NCBI RefSeq assembly: GCF_042682525.1
Contig: NZ_JBHUHP010000030.1
Coordinates: 248,001-312,000, forward strand
DNA length: 64,000 bases
From: Blastococcus_B deserti
GTDB lineage: Bacteria; Actinomycetota; Actinomycetes; Mycobacteriales; Geodermatophilaceae
Direction of reading: 5' to 3'
Below the pieces are notes generated by a model. The model was not told the DNA's origin. It did not search any database and saw nothing but the letters and a program-made list of their open reading frames with translations. This document shows positions 1-9,202 of this stretch, piece by piece (position 1 is the stretch's first letter; every line of letters starts with the position of its first letter). The translations under genes and the position numbers were made by a program.

Positions 1-1083
1 GTCACCGCCCGGGATCCGGTTCTCCAGCCGCAGGGAGGCCCCGTGGCCGACGAGGCGGAACGCGCACGTGCGGTTGTCGCGGCCCCAGCGGAGCGCCGTC
101 GGGGCGAACGAGCCCTCGACGTAGCGCTTGTAGGAGTTGATGTTGGGTGCGAGGAGCAGGGTCAGTTCGCGCATGTACCGGAGCTGCCCGGCGACGAAGG
201 ACCGGCCGACGTCGGACAGGCCGTCGGGGGCGCCGTCGTCGGCCATGACCAGCGACCCGTCGGTGCCCCGGAAGCTGCAGTGGATGTGGCACGAGTTGCC
301 CTCGCGCGCGTCGTACTTCGCCATGAAGGTCAGCGCCATGCCCTCCTGGGCGGCGATCTCCTTGGCGCCGTTCTTGTAGACGACGTGGCCGTCGCAGGTG
401 CGGCACGCCTCGTCGTAGCGGAAGGCGATCTCGTGCTGGCCCAGGTTGCACTCGCCCTTGGCCGACTCGACGACCAGGCCGGCGCCGGTCATGTCGTTGC
501 GGATGCGCCGCAGGAGCGGCTCGATCCGCGCGGTGCCCAGGACGGAGTAGTCGACGTTGTACTGGTTGGCCGGCGTCAGGTCGCGGTAGCCGGCGTCCCA
601 CGCCTGCTCGTAGGTGTTCCGGAAGACGATGAACTCGAGCTCGGTGCCGACGTAGGCCCGCATCCCGGCGTCGGCCAGGCGCTGGGTCTGCCGGGCGAGC
701 ACCTGGCGTGGGGACGCGACGACCGGGCTGCCGTCCTCCCAGCGGAGGTCGGCCAGCACCATCGCCGTGCCGGGGTTCCAGGGCACCCGCCGCAGGGTCG
801 ACAGGTCGGGTTGCATCACGAAGTCGCCGTAGCCGGTCGACCACGACGACATCGCGTAGCCCTCGACGGTGTTCATGTCGACGTCGACGGCGAGCAGGTA
901 GTTGCACCCCTCGGTGGCGTGCTCCAGGACGACGTCCAGGAAGTACCGGGCGTGCAGCCGCTTGCCCTGCAGGCGGCCCTGCATGTCGGTGAACGCGACC
1001 AGGACGGTGTCCACGTCACCGTGGTCCACCTGCCGGCGCAGGTCCTCGACGGTGAGGGCCGGACGAGGGGCGTCAGGCCGCAT
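1..1083 (-). CDS. Glutamine synthetase-family ligase, 3' end off the window (gamma-glutamylpolyamine synthetase-like)
   Basis: ATP-dependent ligase of the glutamine synthetase fold. The GlnA3/GlnA4/PuuA subfamily joins glutamate to an amine such as putrescine or another polyamine, and the PuuD-like and permease neighbours favour that over ammonia assimilation. The frame stays open to base 1, so 361 residues are visible and roughly the last 90 are missing. Visible are the N-terminal beta-grasp segment (AFTDMQGRLQGKR, residues 30-42), the catalytic GTELEF (146-151), GECNLGQHEIAF, SCHIHCSF and a C-terminal RLENRIPGGD. The ATG at 1083 lies 4 bp after the permease stop, so the two are probably cotranscribed. 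The exact amine substrate cannot be read from the sequence. Confidence 0.85.
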   Translation of the reverse strand, partial: MRPDAPRPALTVEDLRRQVDHGDVDTVLVAFTDMQGRLQGKRLHARYFLDVVLEHATEGCNYLLAVDVDMNTVEGYAMSSWSTGYGDFVMQPDLSTLRRVPWNPGTAMVLADLRWEDGSPVVASPRQVLARQTQRLADAGMRAYVGTELEFIVFRNTYEQAWDAGYRDLTPANQYNVDYSVLGTARIEPLLRRIRNDMTGAGLVVESAKGECNLGQHEIAFRYDEACRTCDGHVVYKNGAKEIAAQEGMALTFMAKYDAREGNSCHIHCSFRGTDGSLVMADDGAPDGLSDVGRSFVAGQLRYMRELTLLLAPNINSYKRYVEGSFAPTALRWGRDNRTCAFRLVGHGASLRLENRIPGGD

Positions 1084-1087
1084 CTGA

Positions 1088-2641
1088 TCAGGCAAGGCTC
1101 TCCAGTTCCCGCTCCGCCGCGGCCAGCTCCTCCGGCGAGCCCTGGACCTTCGGGCCGGTGAACCACGTGCGGGCCGACACGACCCACCAGATCCCGGCGA
1201 AACCGAGCACCACCAGGACGGCGACGGGCGTGTAGTTGAAGGTCTCGGCCGTGACCGGGCTGACCTGGGGGAGCATGAACAGCACGGTGATGAAGGCCAC
1301 CCAGGTGACGGCGATGATGCCGATCGGCCGGCTCCACCGGCCGAGGTGCCAGGGGCCCCGTTCGAAGTCGTCGCCCTGGCGCAGCCGGAGGAAGGTCGGG
1401 AGCACGTAGGCGATGTACAGCCCGATCACGGCGATCGACGTGACCGCCGCGTACGCGGTCACGTTCCACAGGTAGGGCAGTCCGAGCAGGAAGGCGCCGC
1501 CCGCGGCGAGCCAGATCGCGTTGGTCGGCGTCCGGGTGCGGGGGTTGATGCGGTGCCACAGGTGCGAGGCGGGCAGCGCACCGTCGCGCGAGAACGCGTA
1601 GATCATCCGCGAGTTGGCGGTGACCGACGCCATGCCGCAGAACAGCTGGGCGCCGATGGCGATGAGCAGCAGCAGCTTCCCGCCCGTGACACCCACCGCG
1701 TCGACGAAGATCTGCGCCGGCGGGACGCCGGTGTCGGGGGCCGCCAGCGCGTTGTCGTAGCTCTGGATGGCGAACGTGAGTCCGACCAGCAGCACCCAGC
1801 CGGCGATCACCGAGACGACGATCGACATGACGATGCCGCGCGGCCCCGAGACCGACGCGTCCCTCGTCTCCTCGGTCATGTGCGCCGAGGCGTCGTACCC
1901 GGTGAGGGTGTACTGCGCGAGCAGCAGCCCGATCAGCGCGACGTAGAGACCGGACTGCCAGCCGGTGTTGTTCACGAACTCGGTGAACACGAAGGACGCG
2001 GACTGGTGGCTGTCAGGGACGAACGCGAGGACGCCGACGATGACCGCGACGCCGACGACGTGCCACCAGACGCTGACGTCGTTGAGCAGTGCCACGATGC
2101 GGACGCCGAACTGGTTAATCGCGCCGTGGACCAGCAGGATCAGGCCGAAGAGCAGGATCGTGTGCCACGGCCGGGTATCGAAGCCGAACTGCAGGTCCAG
2201 GAACGCGTTGAGGAAGAAGGCGGCGCCGAAGTCGATGCCGGCGGTCACGGCGACCTGGCCGAGGAAGTTGAACCAGCCGGTGAACCACGACCACGCGGCA
2301 CTGTTCTTCTTCGCCAGCTTGGCCGCCCAGTAGTACAGGCCGCCGGCCGTGGGGAAGCTCGAGCAGACCTCCGCCATGGCCAGGCCGACGAAGAGGGTCA
2401 TCAGCCCGACGATCGGCCAACCCCAGACGATGACGGCCGGCCCACCGGTGTTCAGCCCGAACGCGTACAGCGTCAGGCAGCCGGACAGGATCGAGATGAT
2501 CGTGAAGGAGACCGCGAAGTTCGAGAACCCGGACATGTGCCGGGCGAGCTCCTGGGCGTACCCGAGCTGGTGGAGCCGCTGTGTGTCGCTGTCGTGCTGC
2601 GCCGGCTCGTCGGCGCGGGTCACAGGCTCACTGGTGCTCAT
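1088..2641 (-). CDS. APC-superfamily amino acid / polyamine permease
   Basis: Inner-membrane amino acid-polyamine-organocation permease of 517 residues, close to the usual size of the GABA/choline/putrescine branch. The N-terminal 30 or so residues are polar. About twelve hydrophobic segments follow, beginning near GFSNFAVSFTIISILSG, which is typical of this branch, and including the YDASAHMTEETRDAS loop. The ATG at 2641 is preferred over an upstream frame start at 2716 because a GAAGGTAGG ribosome site sits just before it. It lies between the PuuD-like hydrolase (106 bp upstream) and the ligase (4 bp downstream), suggesting uptake of a polyamine, GABA or gamma-glutamyl compound. The substrate is inferred from context only. 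Confidence 0.85.
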   Translation of the reverse strand: MSTSEPVTRADEPAQHDSDTQRLHQLGYAQELARHMSGFSNFAVSFTIISILSGCLTLYAFGLNTGGPAVIVWGWPIVGLMTLFVGLAMAEVCSSFPTAGGLYYWAAKLAKKNSAAWSWFTGWFNFLGQVAVTAGIDFGAAFFLNAFLDLQFGFDTRPWHTILLFGLILLVHGAINQFGVRIVALLNDVSVWWHVVGVAVIVGVLAFVPDSHQSASFVFTEFVNNTGWQSGLYVALIGLLLAQYTLTGYDASAHMTEETRDASVSGPRGIVMSIVVSVIAGWVLLVGLTFAIQSYDNALAAPDTGVPPAQIFVDAVGVTGGKLLLLIAIGAQLFCGMASVTANSRMIYAFSRDGALPASHLWHRINPRTRTPTNAIWLAAGGAFLLGLPYLWNVTAYAAVTSIAVIGLYIAYVLPTFLRLRQGDDFERGPWHLGRWSRPIGIIAVTWVAFITVLFMLPQVSPVTAETFNYTPVAVLVVLGFAGIWWVVSARTWFTGPKVQGSPEELAAAERELESLA

Positions 2642-2746
2642 GCGGGTCCTACCTTCAGGCGGCTCGCTGGTCCCGGGTGGGGGACCGGACCCTAGAGCTG
2701 CGCGTTCGCCCCGCACAAGATCTGGACGCGGTAGTTTCCCGGCCCG

Positions 2747-3433
2747 CTACCGCGCGGCTGCCACGTGGGCTGCGAACAAGCGGTGGTCCAGCCCTTCCTC
2801 CGGGTGCCACTGCACCCCGAGGCAGAACCTCCGGTCGGCCGCCTCGACCGCCTCCACCACGCCGTCCTCGGCCCAGGCGGACGGCGTCAGCTCCGGCGCG
2901 ATCCGGGCGACCGCCTGGTGGTGGTGGCAGGCCACGGGCGCCGTCGCGCCCAGCAGCTGGTGCAGCCGTGTCCCGGGCTGCGTGCGCACCTGCCGCTGCT
3001 GGTACCGCCCCGGGCCGGGATCGTGCGTCCCGGTGTTCTCGACGTCGGGCAGGTGCTGGACGAGGTCGCCGCCGAGCGCCACGTTGAGCAGCTGCATGCC
3101 GCGGCAGATGGCCAGCACCGGCAGGTCGCGGTCGAGGGCGGCCCGCAGCGCGGTGAGCTCGGACTCGTCACGCTCGGGCCGGACGACGGTGGTGTGCGGC
3201 CCCGCCGACTGGCCGTAACGCGCGGGGTCGACGTCGGCGCCGCCGGCGACGACCAGCCCGTCCAGCCGGTCGACCACCGCGGCGCTGACCGCGCCCGTCG
3301 GCAGCAGCACGGGCTCCCCGCCGGCCTCGGCGACGGCGTCCGCGTAGGAGGCCGGCAGCAGCACCGCGGGCACGTGCCAGGTGCCCCACTGCGCCGTCTC
3401 GCGGTAGGTGGTGATGCCGATCAGCGGGCGCAT
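2747..3433 (-). CDS. puuD: Gamma-glutamyl-gamma-aminobutyrate hydrolase family (class I glutamine amidotransferase-like)
   Basis: Cytoplasmic hydrolase of 228 residues that in the Puu pathway releases GABA from gamma-glutamyl-GABA. The class I amidotransferase triad is intact: nucleophile Cys110 in LAICRGMQLLN, and His210 and Glu212 in GVQWHPEE. The N-terminus RPLIGITTYRE and the GGADVDPARYGQ stretch are characteristic of the PuuD family (peptidase C26). It is the first gene of a three-gene minus-strand run with the permease and the glutamine-synthetase-like ligase. Together these look like a partial gamma-glutamylated polyamine or GABA route. The dehydrogenase and aminotransferase steps are not seen nearby, so the pathway is inferred to be completed elsewhere or beyond the left edge. 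Confidence 0.85.
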   Translation of the reverse strand: MRPLIGITTYRETAQWGTWHVPAVLLPASYADAVAEAGGEPVLLPTGAVSAAVVDRLDGLVVAGGADVDPARYGQSAGPHTTVVRPERDESELTALRAALDRDLPVLAICRGMQLLNVALGGDLVQHLPDVENTGTHDPGPGRYQQRQVRTQPGTRLHQLLGATAPVACHHHQAVARIAPELTPSAWAEDGVVEAVEAADRRFCLGVQWHPEEGLDHRLFAAHVAAAR

Positions 3434-3488
3434 GAGACCCCTTGCTCGCGGCCGTGGTCCATGACGGTCAGTCTGCCCCGTGCGACGG

Positions 3489-3538
3489 CACGGAGGCCGG
3501 GAACGCAGTCTCCTGCGCCCCCGGCCTCCGCTCCGTGC
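3489..3538 (-). terminator. Hairpin terminator downstream of tctA
   Basis: Long GC stem: the arm GCACGGAGGCCGGG at 3488-3501 pairs with CCCGGCCTCCG at 3520-3530 and then CCGTGC, around an 18-nt loop. It begins 17 bp beyond the tctA stop codon on the minus strand. There is no clear T tract, as is common in high-GC actinobacteria. It probably separates the tctCBA transcript from the puuD operon. Confidence 0.6.
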
Positions 3539-3555
3539 ACGCAGGCACACCGACC

Positions 3556-5190
3556 TCAGGGGCCGCTCGGCTCCCCGGAGTCGGGCTTCCTGCCGGCCGG
3601 GTCGCCGACGTGGTCGCCGACGTGCCGCTCCACCGAGACGGCGGTGGTGAGCCCGGTGTGGTGGTGCGCCTCCTCGATCTCGTGCACCGCCTCCGCCAGC
3701 ACCGGCACCGCCGCCTTGCGGGGCAGCGCCAGGCGGACCAGCGGCCAGAGCAGGACCAGCGCGACGATCACGTAGACGATCGTCGACATCGGCGTGACGA
3801 GCCCGTCGAGCTGGCCGTTGCTGATCTGCAGCGCCTGGCGGAGCTCCTCCTCCGCGTAGGGGCCGAGGATGACGCCGATGATGGCCGGAAGCAGCGGCAA
3901 CCCGTACCGCCGCATCGTGAACCCCAGGGCGCCGATCACCAGCAGCAGGATCAGGTCGAACGACGAGGCGTTGGCCGCGTAGGCCCCCAGGCTGGCGAAG
4001 AAGAGGATCCCCGCGTAGAGGTACGAGCGGGGGATCCGCAGCAGCCGGGCCCACAGCGGTGCCAGCGGCAGGTTGAGCAGCAGCAGCGCCGTGTTGCCGA
4101 TGAAGAGGCTGGCGATCAGGCCCCACACCAGCTCCGGCTCGGTCTCGAACAGCCGGGGCCCGGGCTCGATCCCGTAGCTCTGGATCGCGTACAGCATGAC
4201 CGCGGCCGTCGCCGTCGTCGGGATGCCCAGGGTCAGCAGGGGGACCAGACCGCCCGCGGCGGAGGCGTTGTTCGTCGCCTCCGGGCCCGCGACGCCCTCG
4301 ATGGCGCCCTTGCCGAACTCCTCGGGCTTCTTGGACAGGCGCTTCTCGGTGACGTAGGAGAGGAACGTCGGGATCTCCGCGCCACCGGCGGGGACGGCGC
4401 CGAAGGGGAAGCCGATCGCGGTGCCGCGCAGCCACGGCTTCCAGGAGCGCCGCCAGTCCTCGCCGCTCATCCGGGGGTTGCCCACCGGGATGACGTCGAT
4501 CGGCCGGCGGCGCAGGTGGGCCGCCGTCCACAGCGCCTCGCCGACGGCGAACAGCCCGACCGCCACGACGATCACGTCGATGCCGTCGGCGAGCTGCGGG
4601 ATGCCGAAGGTGAGCCGCTGCTGCCCGGAGGTGCGGTCGATGCCGATGAGCCCGATCGTGAGCCCGAGGCCCAGGGCGGCCAGCCCGCGGACCCGGGAGC
4701 TGCCGAGGACCGAGGTCACCGCGATGAACGCGAGCACCATGATGGCGAAGGTGTCGGCGGGCGAGACCTCGACGGCCAGGTCGGCGACGGTGGGGGCGAC
4801 CAGCGCGAGCAGGAGCGTGGCGATGGTGCCGGCGACGAAAGAGCCGATCGCGGCGGTGGCCAGGGCCTGGGCCGCGCGGCCCGCCCGGGCCATCTTGTTG
4901 CCCTCGATCGCGGTGACCACCGACGCGCTCTCGCCGGGGGTGTTCAGCAGGATCGAGGTGGTGGATCCGCCGTACATGCCGCCGTAGTAGATGCCGGCGA
5001 ACATGATGATGGCGCTGGTGACGTCCAGGCTGCGGGTCAGCGGCAGCAGCAGCGCGACCGTCATGGCCGGGCCGATGCCCGGCAGCACGCCGATCGCGGT
5101 GCCCAGCAGCACACCCAGCAGCGCGAACATGAGGTTCGTCGGCGTCAGGGCGGTCGCGAACCCGCCCGCCAGATCGGTCAGCGCGCCCAT
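3556..5190 (-). CDS. tctA: Tripartite tricarboxylate transporter, large permease TctA
   Basis: Large membrane subunit of a TctABC secondary transporter for citrate-type or other carboxylates. Its 544 residues match the family's usual ~500. Family hallmarks near the N-terminus are GVLLGTAIGVLPGIGPAMTVALLLP and IYYGGMYGGSTTSILLNTPGE; the second half repeats the pattern with EFGKGAIEGVAGPEATNNASA and GGLVPLLTLGIPTTATAAVML. About ten to twelve membrane segments follow. The C-terminal ~40 residues are polar and run longer than usual. Its ATG overlaps the tctB stop by one base (TGATG), so the two are translationally coupled. The substrate cannot be told from sequence. Confidence 0.95.
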   Translation of the reverse strand: MGALTDLAGGFATALTPTNLMFALLGVLLGTAIGVLPGIGPAMTVALLLPLTRSLDVTSAIIMFAGIYYGGMYGGSTTSILLNTPGESASVVTAIEGNKMARAGRAAQALATAAIGSFVAGTIATLLLALVAPTVADLAVEVSPADTFAIMVLAFIAVTSVLGSSRVRGLAALGLGLTIGLIGIDRTSGQQRLTFGIPQLADGIDVIVVAVGLFAVGEALWTAAHLRRRPIDVIPVGNPRMSGEDWRRSWKPWLRGTAIGFPFGAVPAGGAEIPTFLSYVTEKRLSKKPEEFGKGAIEGVAGPEATNNASAAGGLVPLLTLGIPTTATAAVMLYAIQSYGIEPGPRLFETEPELVWGLIASLFIGNTALLLLNLPLAPLWARLLRIPRSYLYAGILFFASLGAYAANASSFDLILLLVIGALGFTMRRYGLPLLPAIIGVILGPYAEEELRQALQISNGQLDGLVTPMSTIVYVIVALVLLWPLVRLALPRKAAVPVLAEAVHEIEEAHHHTGLTTAVSVERHVGDHVGDPAGRKPDSGEPSGP

Positions 5191-5702
5191 CAGAGGATCC
5201 CCCTCAGGATGCCCACGGGAAGGGCGATGCCCAGGCCGAGGACGAACAGGTACCAGGAGCCGACGCCAAGGACGACGGCGATGATCGCGTCGCGGACGTA
5301 GTGCCGGCTGCCCAGCGCGAACGCCGAGCCCCAGAACAGGATCGCCCCGGAGATCGGCCAGCCGAGCGGCTCGATCAGCAGGGCGTTGGCGACGAACGCC
5401 GCCGCCAGGAGCGCGATCGTCGTCCAGTCGCTGCGGCCGGTGAGCTCGATGTCCTCGCCGCCCTCCGGCTCGCCGCGGCCACCCCGCCAGACGTCGACGG
5501 CCAGGAAGACGGCGACGACCACGAGCAGGCCGCCGACGACCAGCGGCACCGCTGCCGGGCCGACCGGACCGCGGGCGATCCGGCTCTCCGGCAGGAGCAG
5601 CGCCTGCACGACGACGAGGACACCGAGCGCCCCCAGGAACAGGGCCACCCCGAGTTCGGAGCGGCCCTGTTCCTTGGCGCCGCCGGGAGCGGCAGAACTC
5701 AT
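5190..5702 (-). CDS. tctB: Tripartite tricarboxylate transporter, small permease TctB
   Basis: Small membrane subunit of the TctABC transporter, 170 residues with four predicted hydrophobic segments: ELGVALFLGALGVLVVVQA, VGPAAVPLVVGGLLVVVAVFLAV, the WTTIALLAAAFVANALLIEP to LGWPISGAILFWGSAFALG stretch, and the C-terminal DAIIAVVLGVGSWYLFVLGL. A charged loop of ~25 residues rich in Glu and Gly sits between the second and third, as in the family. Its ATG overlaps the tctC stop by four bases (ATGA), and it is coupled to tctA downstream. TctB proteins are poorly conserved; position and topology support the call more than motifs do. Confidence 0.9.
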   Translation of the reverse strand: MSSAAPGGAKEQGRSELGVALFLGALGVLVVVQALLLPESRIARGPVGPAAVPLVVGGLLVVVAVFLAVDVWRGGRGEPEGGEDIELTGRSDWTTIALLAAAFVANALLIEPLGWPISGAILFWGSAFALGSRHYVRDAIIAVVLGVGSWYLFVLGLGIALPVGILRGIL

Positions 5703-6712
5703 GCCAGGCCCAGCTCGCTCATGACGGACTGGACCCGCTCGCTCTCCTCGGTGAGGAAGTCGCCGAACTCGTCACCGGTGAGGAAGGCGTCGGTCCAGCC
5801 CTGGTCCTCCAGGACCTGCTGCCAGGCGTCGCTGCCGTGCATCTCCTCGATGGCGTCGACGAAGCGCTGCCGGTCCTCGTCGGAGATGCCCGGGGCGGCC
5901 ACGATCCCGCGCCAGTTGGCGAAGACCAGGTCCACGCCCTCCTCGGTCAGGGTCGGGGCGTCGACCCCCTCGACGGGCTCCTCGCTGGTGACCGCGAGGA
6001 TGCGGACGTCACCGGCCGCGGCGGACTCGGTCACCTCACCGACGCCGGTCGCGGCGAAGGCCACGTCCCCGCCGAGGATGCCGGCCAGCAGCTCGCCGCC
6101 GCCGTCGTAGGGCACGTAGTTGACGTCGGCCGGCTTCACGCCGACCTCCTGCGCCAGGAGCATCGGGGTCAGGTGGTCGGGGCCACCCGGGTTGGAGGCG
6201 CCGCCGACGGGGGTGTTGCCCGGGTCGGCCTTCCACGCCGTGACCAGGTCGTCGATCGACTGGAACGGGGAGTCGCCGGGGACGACGATCGCCTCGGCCT
6301 CCTCGATCAGCTTGGCGATCGGGGTCGTCTGGTCGAGGGTCGCCTCGGACTGGTTGCTGAACTGGGCGCCGACGACGCCGAGCCCCATCTGCATGAGCAG
6401 CTCGGCGTTGCCCTCCTCGTTGACCAGGCGCTGCAGGCCGACGGTGCCGCCCGCGCCCTCGAGGTTGAACACCTCGATGTTGGCGGCCAGCTCCTCCTCC
6501 TCCAGGACCTTGGCGACCTCGCGGCCGGTCGTGTCGTACCCGCTGCCGGGGGAGTTCGGGACCATCAGCCGCAGGCCGCTGATCGGGCCCTCGCCGCCGC
6601 CCTCGGACGCCGAGCCGCCCTCGGCGGTGGTGCCGCACCCGGTGAGCACGAGCCCGGCGGCGAGCCCGCTGAGGGCGCCGACGGTGAGCTTCCGCAGGGA
6701 AGCAGTGCGCAT
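5699..6712 (-). CDS. tctC: Tripartite tricarboxylate transporter substrate-binding lipoprotein TctC (BUG family)
   Basis: Extracytoplasmic solute-binding protein that hands substrate to TctAB. 337 residues. The signal peptide ends in the lipobox VLTGC with lipidated Cys26, followed by a Gly/Ser/Glu spacer. The BUG-family fold begins at GLRLMVPNSPGSGYDTTGR, and the ligand-cradle loops are VFNLEGAGGTVGLQRL and TPVGGASNPGGPDHLTPML. The ATG at 6712 has a strong GGAGG site. First gene of tctCBA and divergent from the histidine kinase gene, with a 186-bp shared upstream region. That arrangement suggests the two-component system senses the same carboxylate and controls this transporter, as CitAB, DctBD-like or TctDE systems do; that link is inference. 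Confidence 0.93.
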   Translation of the reverse strand: MRTASLRKLTVGALSGLAAGLVLTGCGTTAEGGSASEGGGEGPISGLRLMVPNSPGSGYDTTGREVAKVLEEEELAANIEVFNLEGAGGTVGLQRLVNEEGNAELLMQMGLGVVGAQFSNQSEATLDQTTPIAKLIEEAEAIVVPGDSPFQSIDDLVTAWKADPGNTPVGGASNPGGPDHLTPMLLAQEVGVKPADVNYVPYDGGGELLAGILGGDVAFAATGVGEVTESAAAGDVRILAVTSEEPVEGVDAPTLTEEGVDLVFANWRGIVAAPGISDEDRQRFVDAIEEMHGSDAWQQVLEDQGWTDAFLTGDEFGDFLTEESERVQSVMSELGLA

Positions 6713-6898
6713 TGTGTCCTCCTGTGTGTCCGGCGGGTTCCCGCCGTTTGAAGGAAAGATGGCGACGGGAGTGGGCCGTGTCACCCTTGAGTGCGCAATG
6801 AGCTTTGTGGTCCTTGTGTCCACGCCCGGCCGGCGCCGCGGCCGTGCTGGACTGGCCGCATCCCGTCCGTTCCTCCCTCGTGACGTCAGGAGACGCAG

Positions 6899-8503
6899 GT
6901 GACCCGGCGGCGGCTCTCCCTGGCCGGCCAGTTGCTGGCGCTGCAGGTGGTCATCATCTGCGTGGTGCTCGCCGGCGTCGCCGCCGTGACCGTCGCCCAG
7001 TCGACCCAGCGGGCGGAGGAGACGGAGGGGCGGCGGGCCCTGGCCGTCGCCGAGACCTTGGCCAACGCCCGCATCTTCCGCGAGGCGGTGGCCGAGCGTG
7101 GCGTGGCCTACGTCCGGATCGCCGCCGAGAGCACGCGCAGCGTCTCCGGCTCCGAGTCGGTCGTGGTGGCACTCGCCGACCGCACCGTCATCGCCAGCGC
7201 GGACCCGGCGCAGCTCGGGGACCGGTACCCCGTTGGTGACAGCACCGTCCTCACCGGCCGGGCATGGCTGGGGGAGCGCGAGGTCGCCGGCAGCCCGGCC
7301 GCCGTCGCCATGGTGCCGGTGCTGACCGGACCCCGGCGGGAGGCCGCCGCCTTCGTCGTGGTCACCCGTCGCTATCCCTCGGTGCTCGACGGGCTGGCCG
7401 CCGCGGCCCCGAACCTGCTCACCTATCTCGGGCTGGCCAGCGCGCTCGGCATCGGGGGATCGCTGCTCGTCGCCCGCCGGGTGAAGCGGCAGACGCTGGG
7501 CCTGGAGCCACTGGAGATCGCCGGCCTGGTCGAGCACCGGGATGCCATGCTGCACGGCATCCGCGAGGGCATCGTCGGGCTGGACCTGCGCGGGCGGGTG
7601 ACCCTCGTCAACGACGAGGCCATCCGGCTGCTGCGCATCCCCGGCGACGCCATCGGCCGCACGCTGACCGAGCTCGGGGTGGGGGAGGAGCTGCTCGACG
7701 CCCTGCTCTCCTCGGACGTGGAGCGTGACCGCCCGGTGCCCAGCGCCGGCCGGGTGCTGATCCTCAACCGCCTGCCCATCTCCAGCCGGGGGCGGCCGAT
7801 CGGCTCGGTCACGACCCTGCGGGACCGCACCGAGCTGCTGGAGCTGCGGCGCGAGCTGGACCTCACCCGGCACGTCACGGACACCCTGCGCGCCCAGGCC
7901 CACGAGTTCGACAACCGGCTGCACACCATCGCCGGCCTCATCGAGCTGGGCGAGGCGGAGGAGGCAGTGCGGTTCGTGCACCGGGTCAGCTCCAGCCGGT
8001 CGGAGTTCAGCAGCGAGGTCACCGCGGCCGTGCGGGACCCCTCGGTCGCGGCGCTGCTCATCGCCAAGGCCAGCCAGGCCGCGGAGCTCGGCGTCGACCT
8101 GCGGATCGCGCCGGAGTCGGCCCTCCCGGTCCTCGGCGACCAGCTCAGCAGCGACGTCGCCACCGTCGTCGGCAACCTCGTGGACAACGCGCTGGACGCA
8201 GCGTCCACCGCGCCGCAGCGCTGGGTGGAGGTCGGCCTCGGGCTGGTCGACGGGGACGTCGACGTGGTGGTGCGGGATTCCGGCCCGGGCGTGCCCCCGG
8301 GCATGGAGCGGGAGATCTTCCGCCGCGGGGTGTCCACCAAGGCCGGTGGCCAGGGGGAGCGCGGCATCGGGCTCTCGCTCGTGCACCTGGTGTGCACCCG
8401 CCGGGGCGGGGACGTGACGGCGAGCTCGACGGGCGGATCCACGTTCACCGCCCGGCTGCCCGCCGATCCCGAGACGGTCGACGGCGCGCTGGTGGACGCA
8501 TGA
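6899..8503 (+). CDS. Sensor histidine kinase, CitA/DcuS-like
   Basis: Membrane sensor kinase of 534 residues. Domain order: membrane helix at about 8-32, extracytoplasmic sensor region 33-165, second membrane helix 172-192, cytoplasmic PAS-like region ~210-310, and an HK core. The phosphoacceptor is His335 in QAHEFDNRLHTIAGL, the short H-box typical of the CitA/DcuS class. ATP-binding motifs are GNLVDNALDA (N box, 425-434), RDSGPGVP (459-466) and ERGIGLSL (G2). The GTG start at 6899 has AGGAG a few bases upstream. Its stop overlaps the response regulator start (ATGA). Divergence from tctCBA suggests sensing of an external carboxylate. Confidence 0.93.
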   Translation: MTRRRLSLAGQLLALQVVIICVVLAGVAAVTVAQSTQRAEETEGRRALAVAETLANARIFREAVAERGVAYVRIAAESTRSVSGSESVVVALADRTVIASADPAQLGDRYPVGDSTVLTGRAWLGEREVAGSPAAVAMVPVLTGPRREAAAFVVVTRRYPSVLDGLAAAAPNLLTYLGLASALGIGGSLLVARRVKRQTLGLEPLEIAGLVEHRDAMLHGIREGIVGLDLRGRVTLVNDEAIRLLRIPGDAIGRTLTELGVGEELLDALLSSDVERDRPVPSAGRVLILNRLPISSRGRPIGSVTTLRDRTELLELRRELDLTRHVTDTLRAQAHEFDNRLHTIAGLIELGEAEEAVRFVHRVSSSRSEFSSEVTAAVRDPSVAALLIAKASQAAELGVDLRIAPESALPVLGDQLSSDVATVVGNLVDNALDAASTAPQRWVEVGLGLVDGDVDVVVRDSGPGVPPGMEREIFRRGVSTKAGGQGERGIGLSLVHLVCTRRGGDVTASSTGGSTFTARLPADPETVDGALVDA

Positions 8504-9201
8504 TCGGCGTCCTCATCGTCGACGACGACTTCATGGTCGCGAAGGTCCACGCCGGGTTCGTGACGGCGCTCCCCGGCTTCGAGGTCGTCGGCACGGCGTC
8601 CACGGGCGCCCAGGCGCTGGAGGAGGTCGAGCGCCTGCGGCCGGACCTGGTGCTGCTCGACGTCTACCTGCCGGACATGACCGGCCTGGAGGTGCTCCGG
8701 CGGCTGCGGGCGAGCGGGTCCCAGGTCGACGTGCTGGTGATCAGCGCGGCCCGCGACGTCGAGAGCATCCGCAGTGCCCTGCACGGCGGCGTCCTCCACT
8801 ACCTGGTCAAGCCCTTCGACCGGGCGACGTTCGCGGCGCGGCTGCGCGACTACGCCGCCCTGCGCGAGGACCTCGGCGAGCTCGAGGAGGCCGGTCAGGT
8901 CGACGTCGACCGGTTGTTCGGCCTCTCCCGCGGCTCCGCGGACCGGCCGGCCGGGCCGCCGACGCCCAAGGGCATCGCGCCCGAGACGCTGCAGCTGGTG
9001 CGGGCGACGCTCGCCGCCGCCGGCGGGGAGGGGCTCTCCGCCACCGAGTGCAGCGAACGGACCGGGCTGGCCCGGGTCAGCGCCCGGCGCTACCTGGAGC
9101 AGCTGGTCGCCCTGCAGGAGGCCGACGTGCGGCAGCGGTACGGGACCGCGGGCCGGCCGGAGCGCCGGTTCACCCTGCGGGGACAGCGCCGGCCGGGCTG
9201 A
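8500..9201 (+). CDS. Response regulator, CitB/DcuR-like
   Basis: Cytoplasmic DNA-binding response regulator of 233 residues. The receiver domain (1-120) has the acidic pair Asp8/Asp9, phosphoacceptor Asp54 in VLLDVYLPDMTG, and Lys104 in YLVKPFD. A linker leads to a C-terminal helix-turn-helix (about 165-225) with GLSATECSERTGLARVSARR and a basic tail, like the CitB/DpiA class rather than OmpR or NarL types. The ATG lies inside the kinase stop (ATGA), giving one coupled two-component operon. Likely targets are the divergent tctCBA promoter and perhaps its own; no binding site was identified by eye. Confidence 0.92.
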   Translation: MIGVLIVDDDFMVAKVHAGFVTALPGFEVVGTASTGAQALEEVERLRPDLVLLDVYLPDMTGLEVLRRLRASGSQVDVLVISAARDVESIRSALHGGVLHYLVKPFDRATFAARLRDYAALREDLGELEEAGQVDVDRLFGLSRGSADRPAGPPTPKGIAPETLQLVRATLAAAGGEGLSATECSERTGLARVSARRYLEQLVALQEADVRQRYGTAGRPERRFTLRGQRRPG

Positions 9202-9202
9202 C

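Noticed and set aside
2..1559. Several long overlapping frames on both strands near the left edge
   Set aside because: They are Arg/Pro-rich shadows of the ligase and permease genes with no family resemblance.
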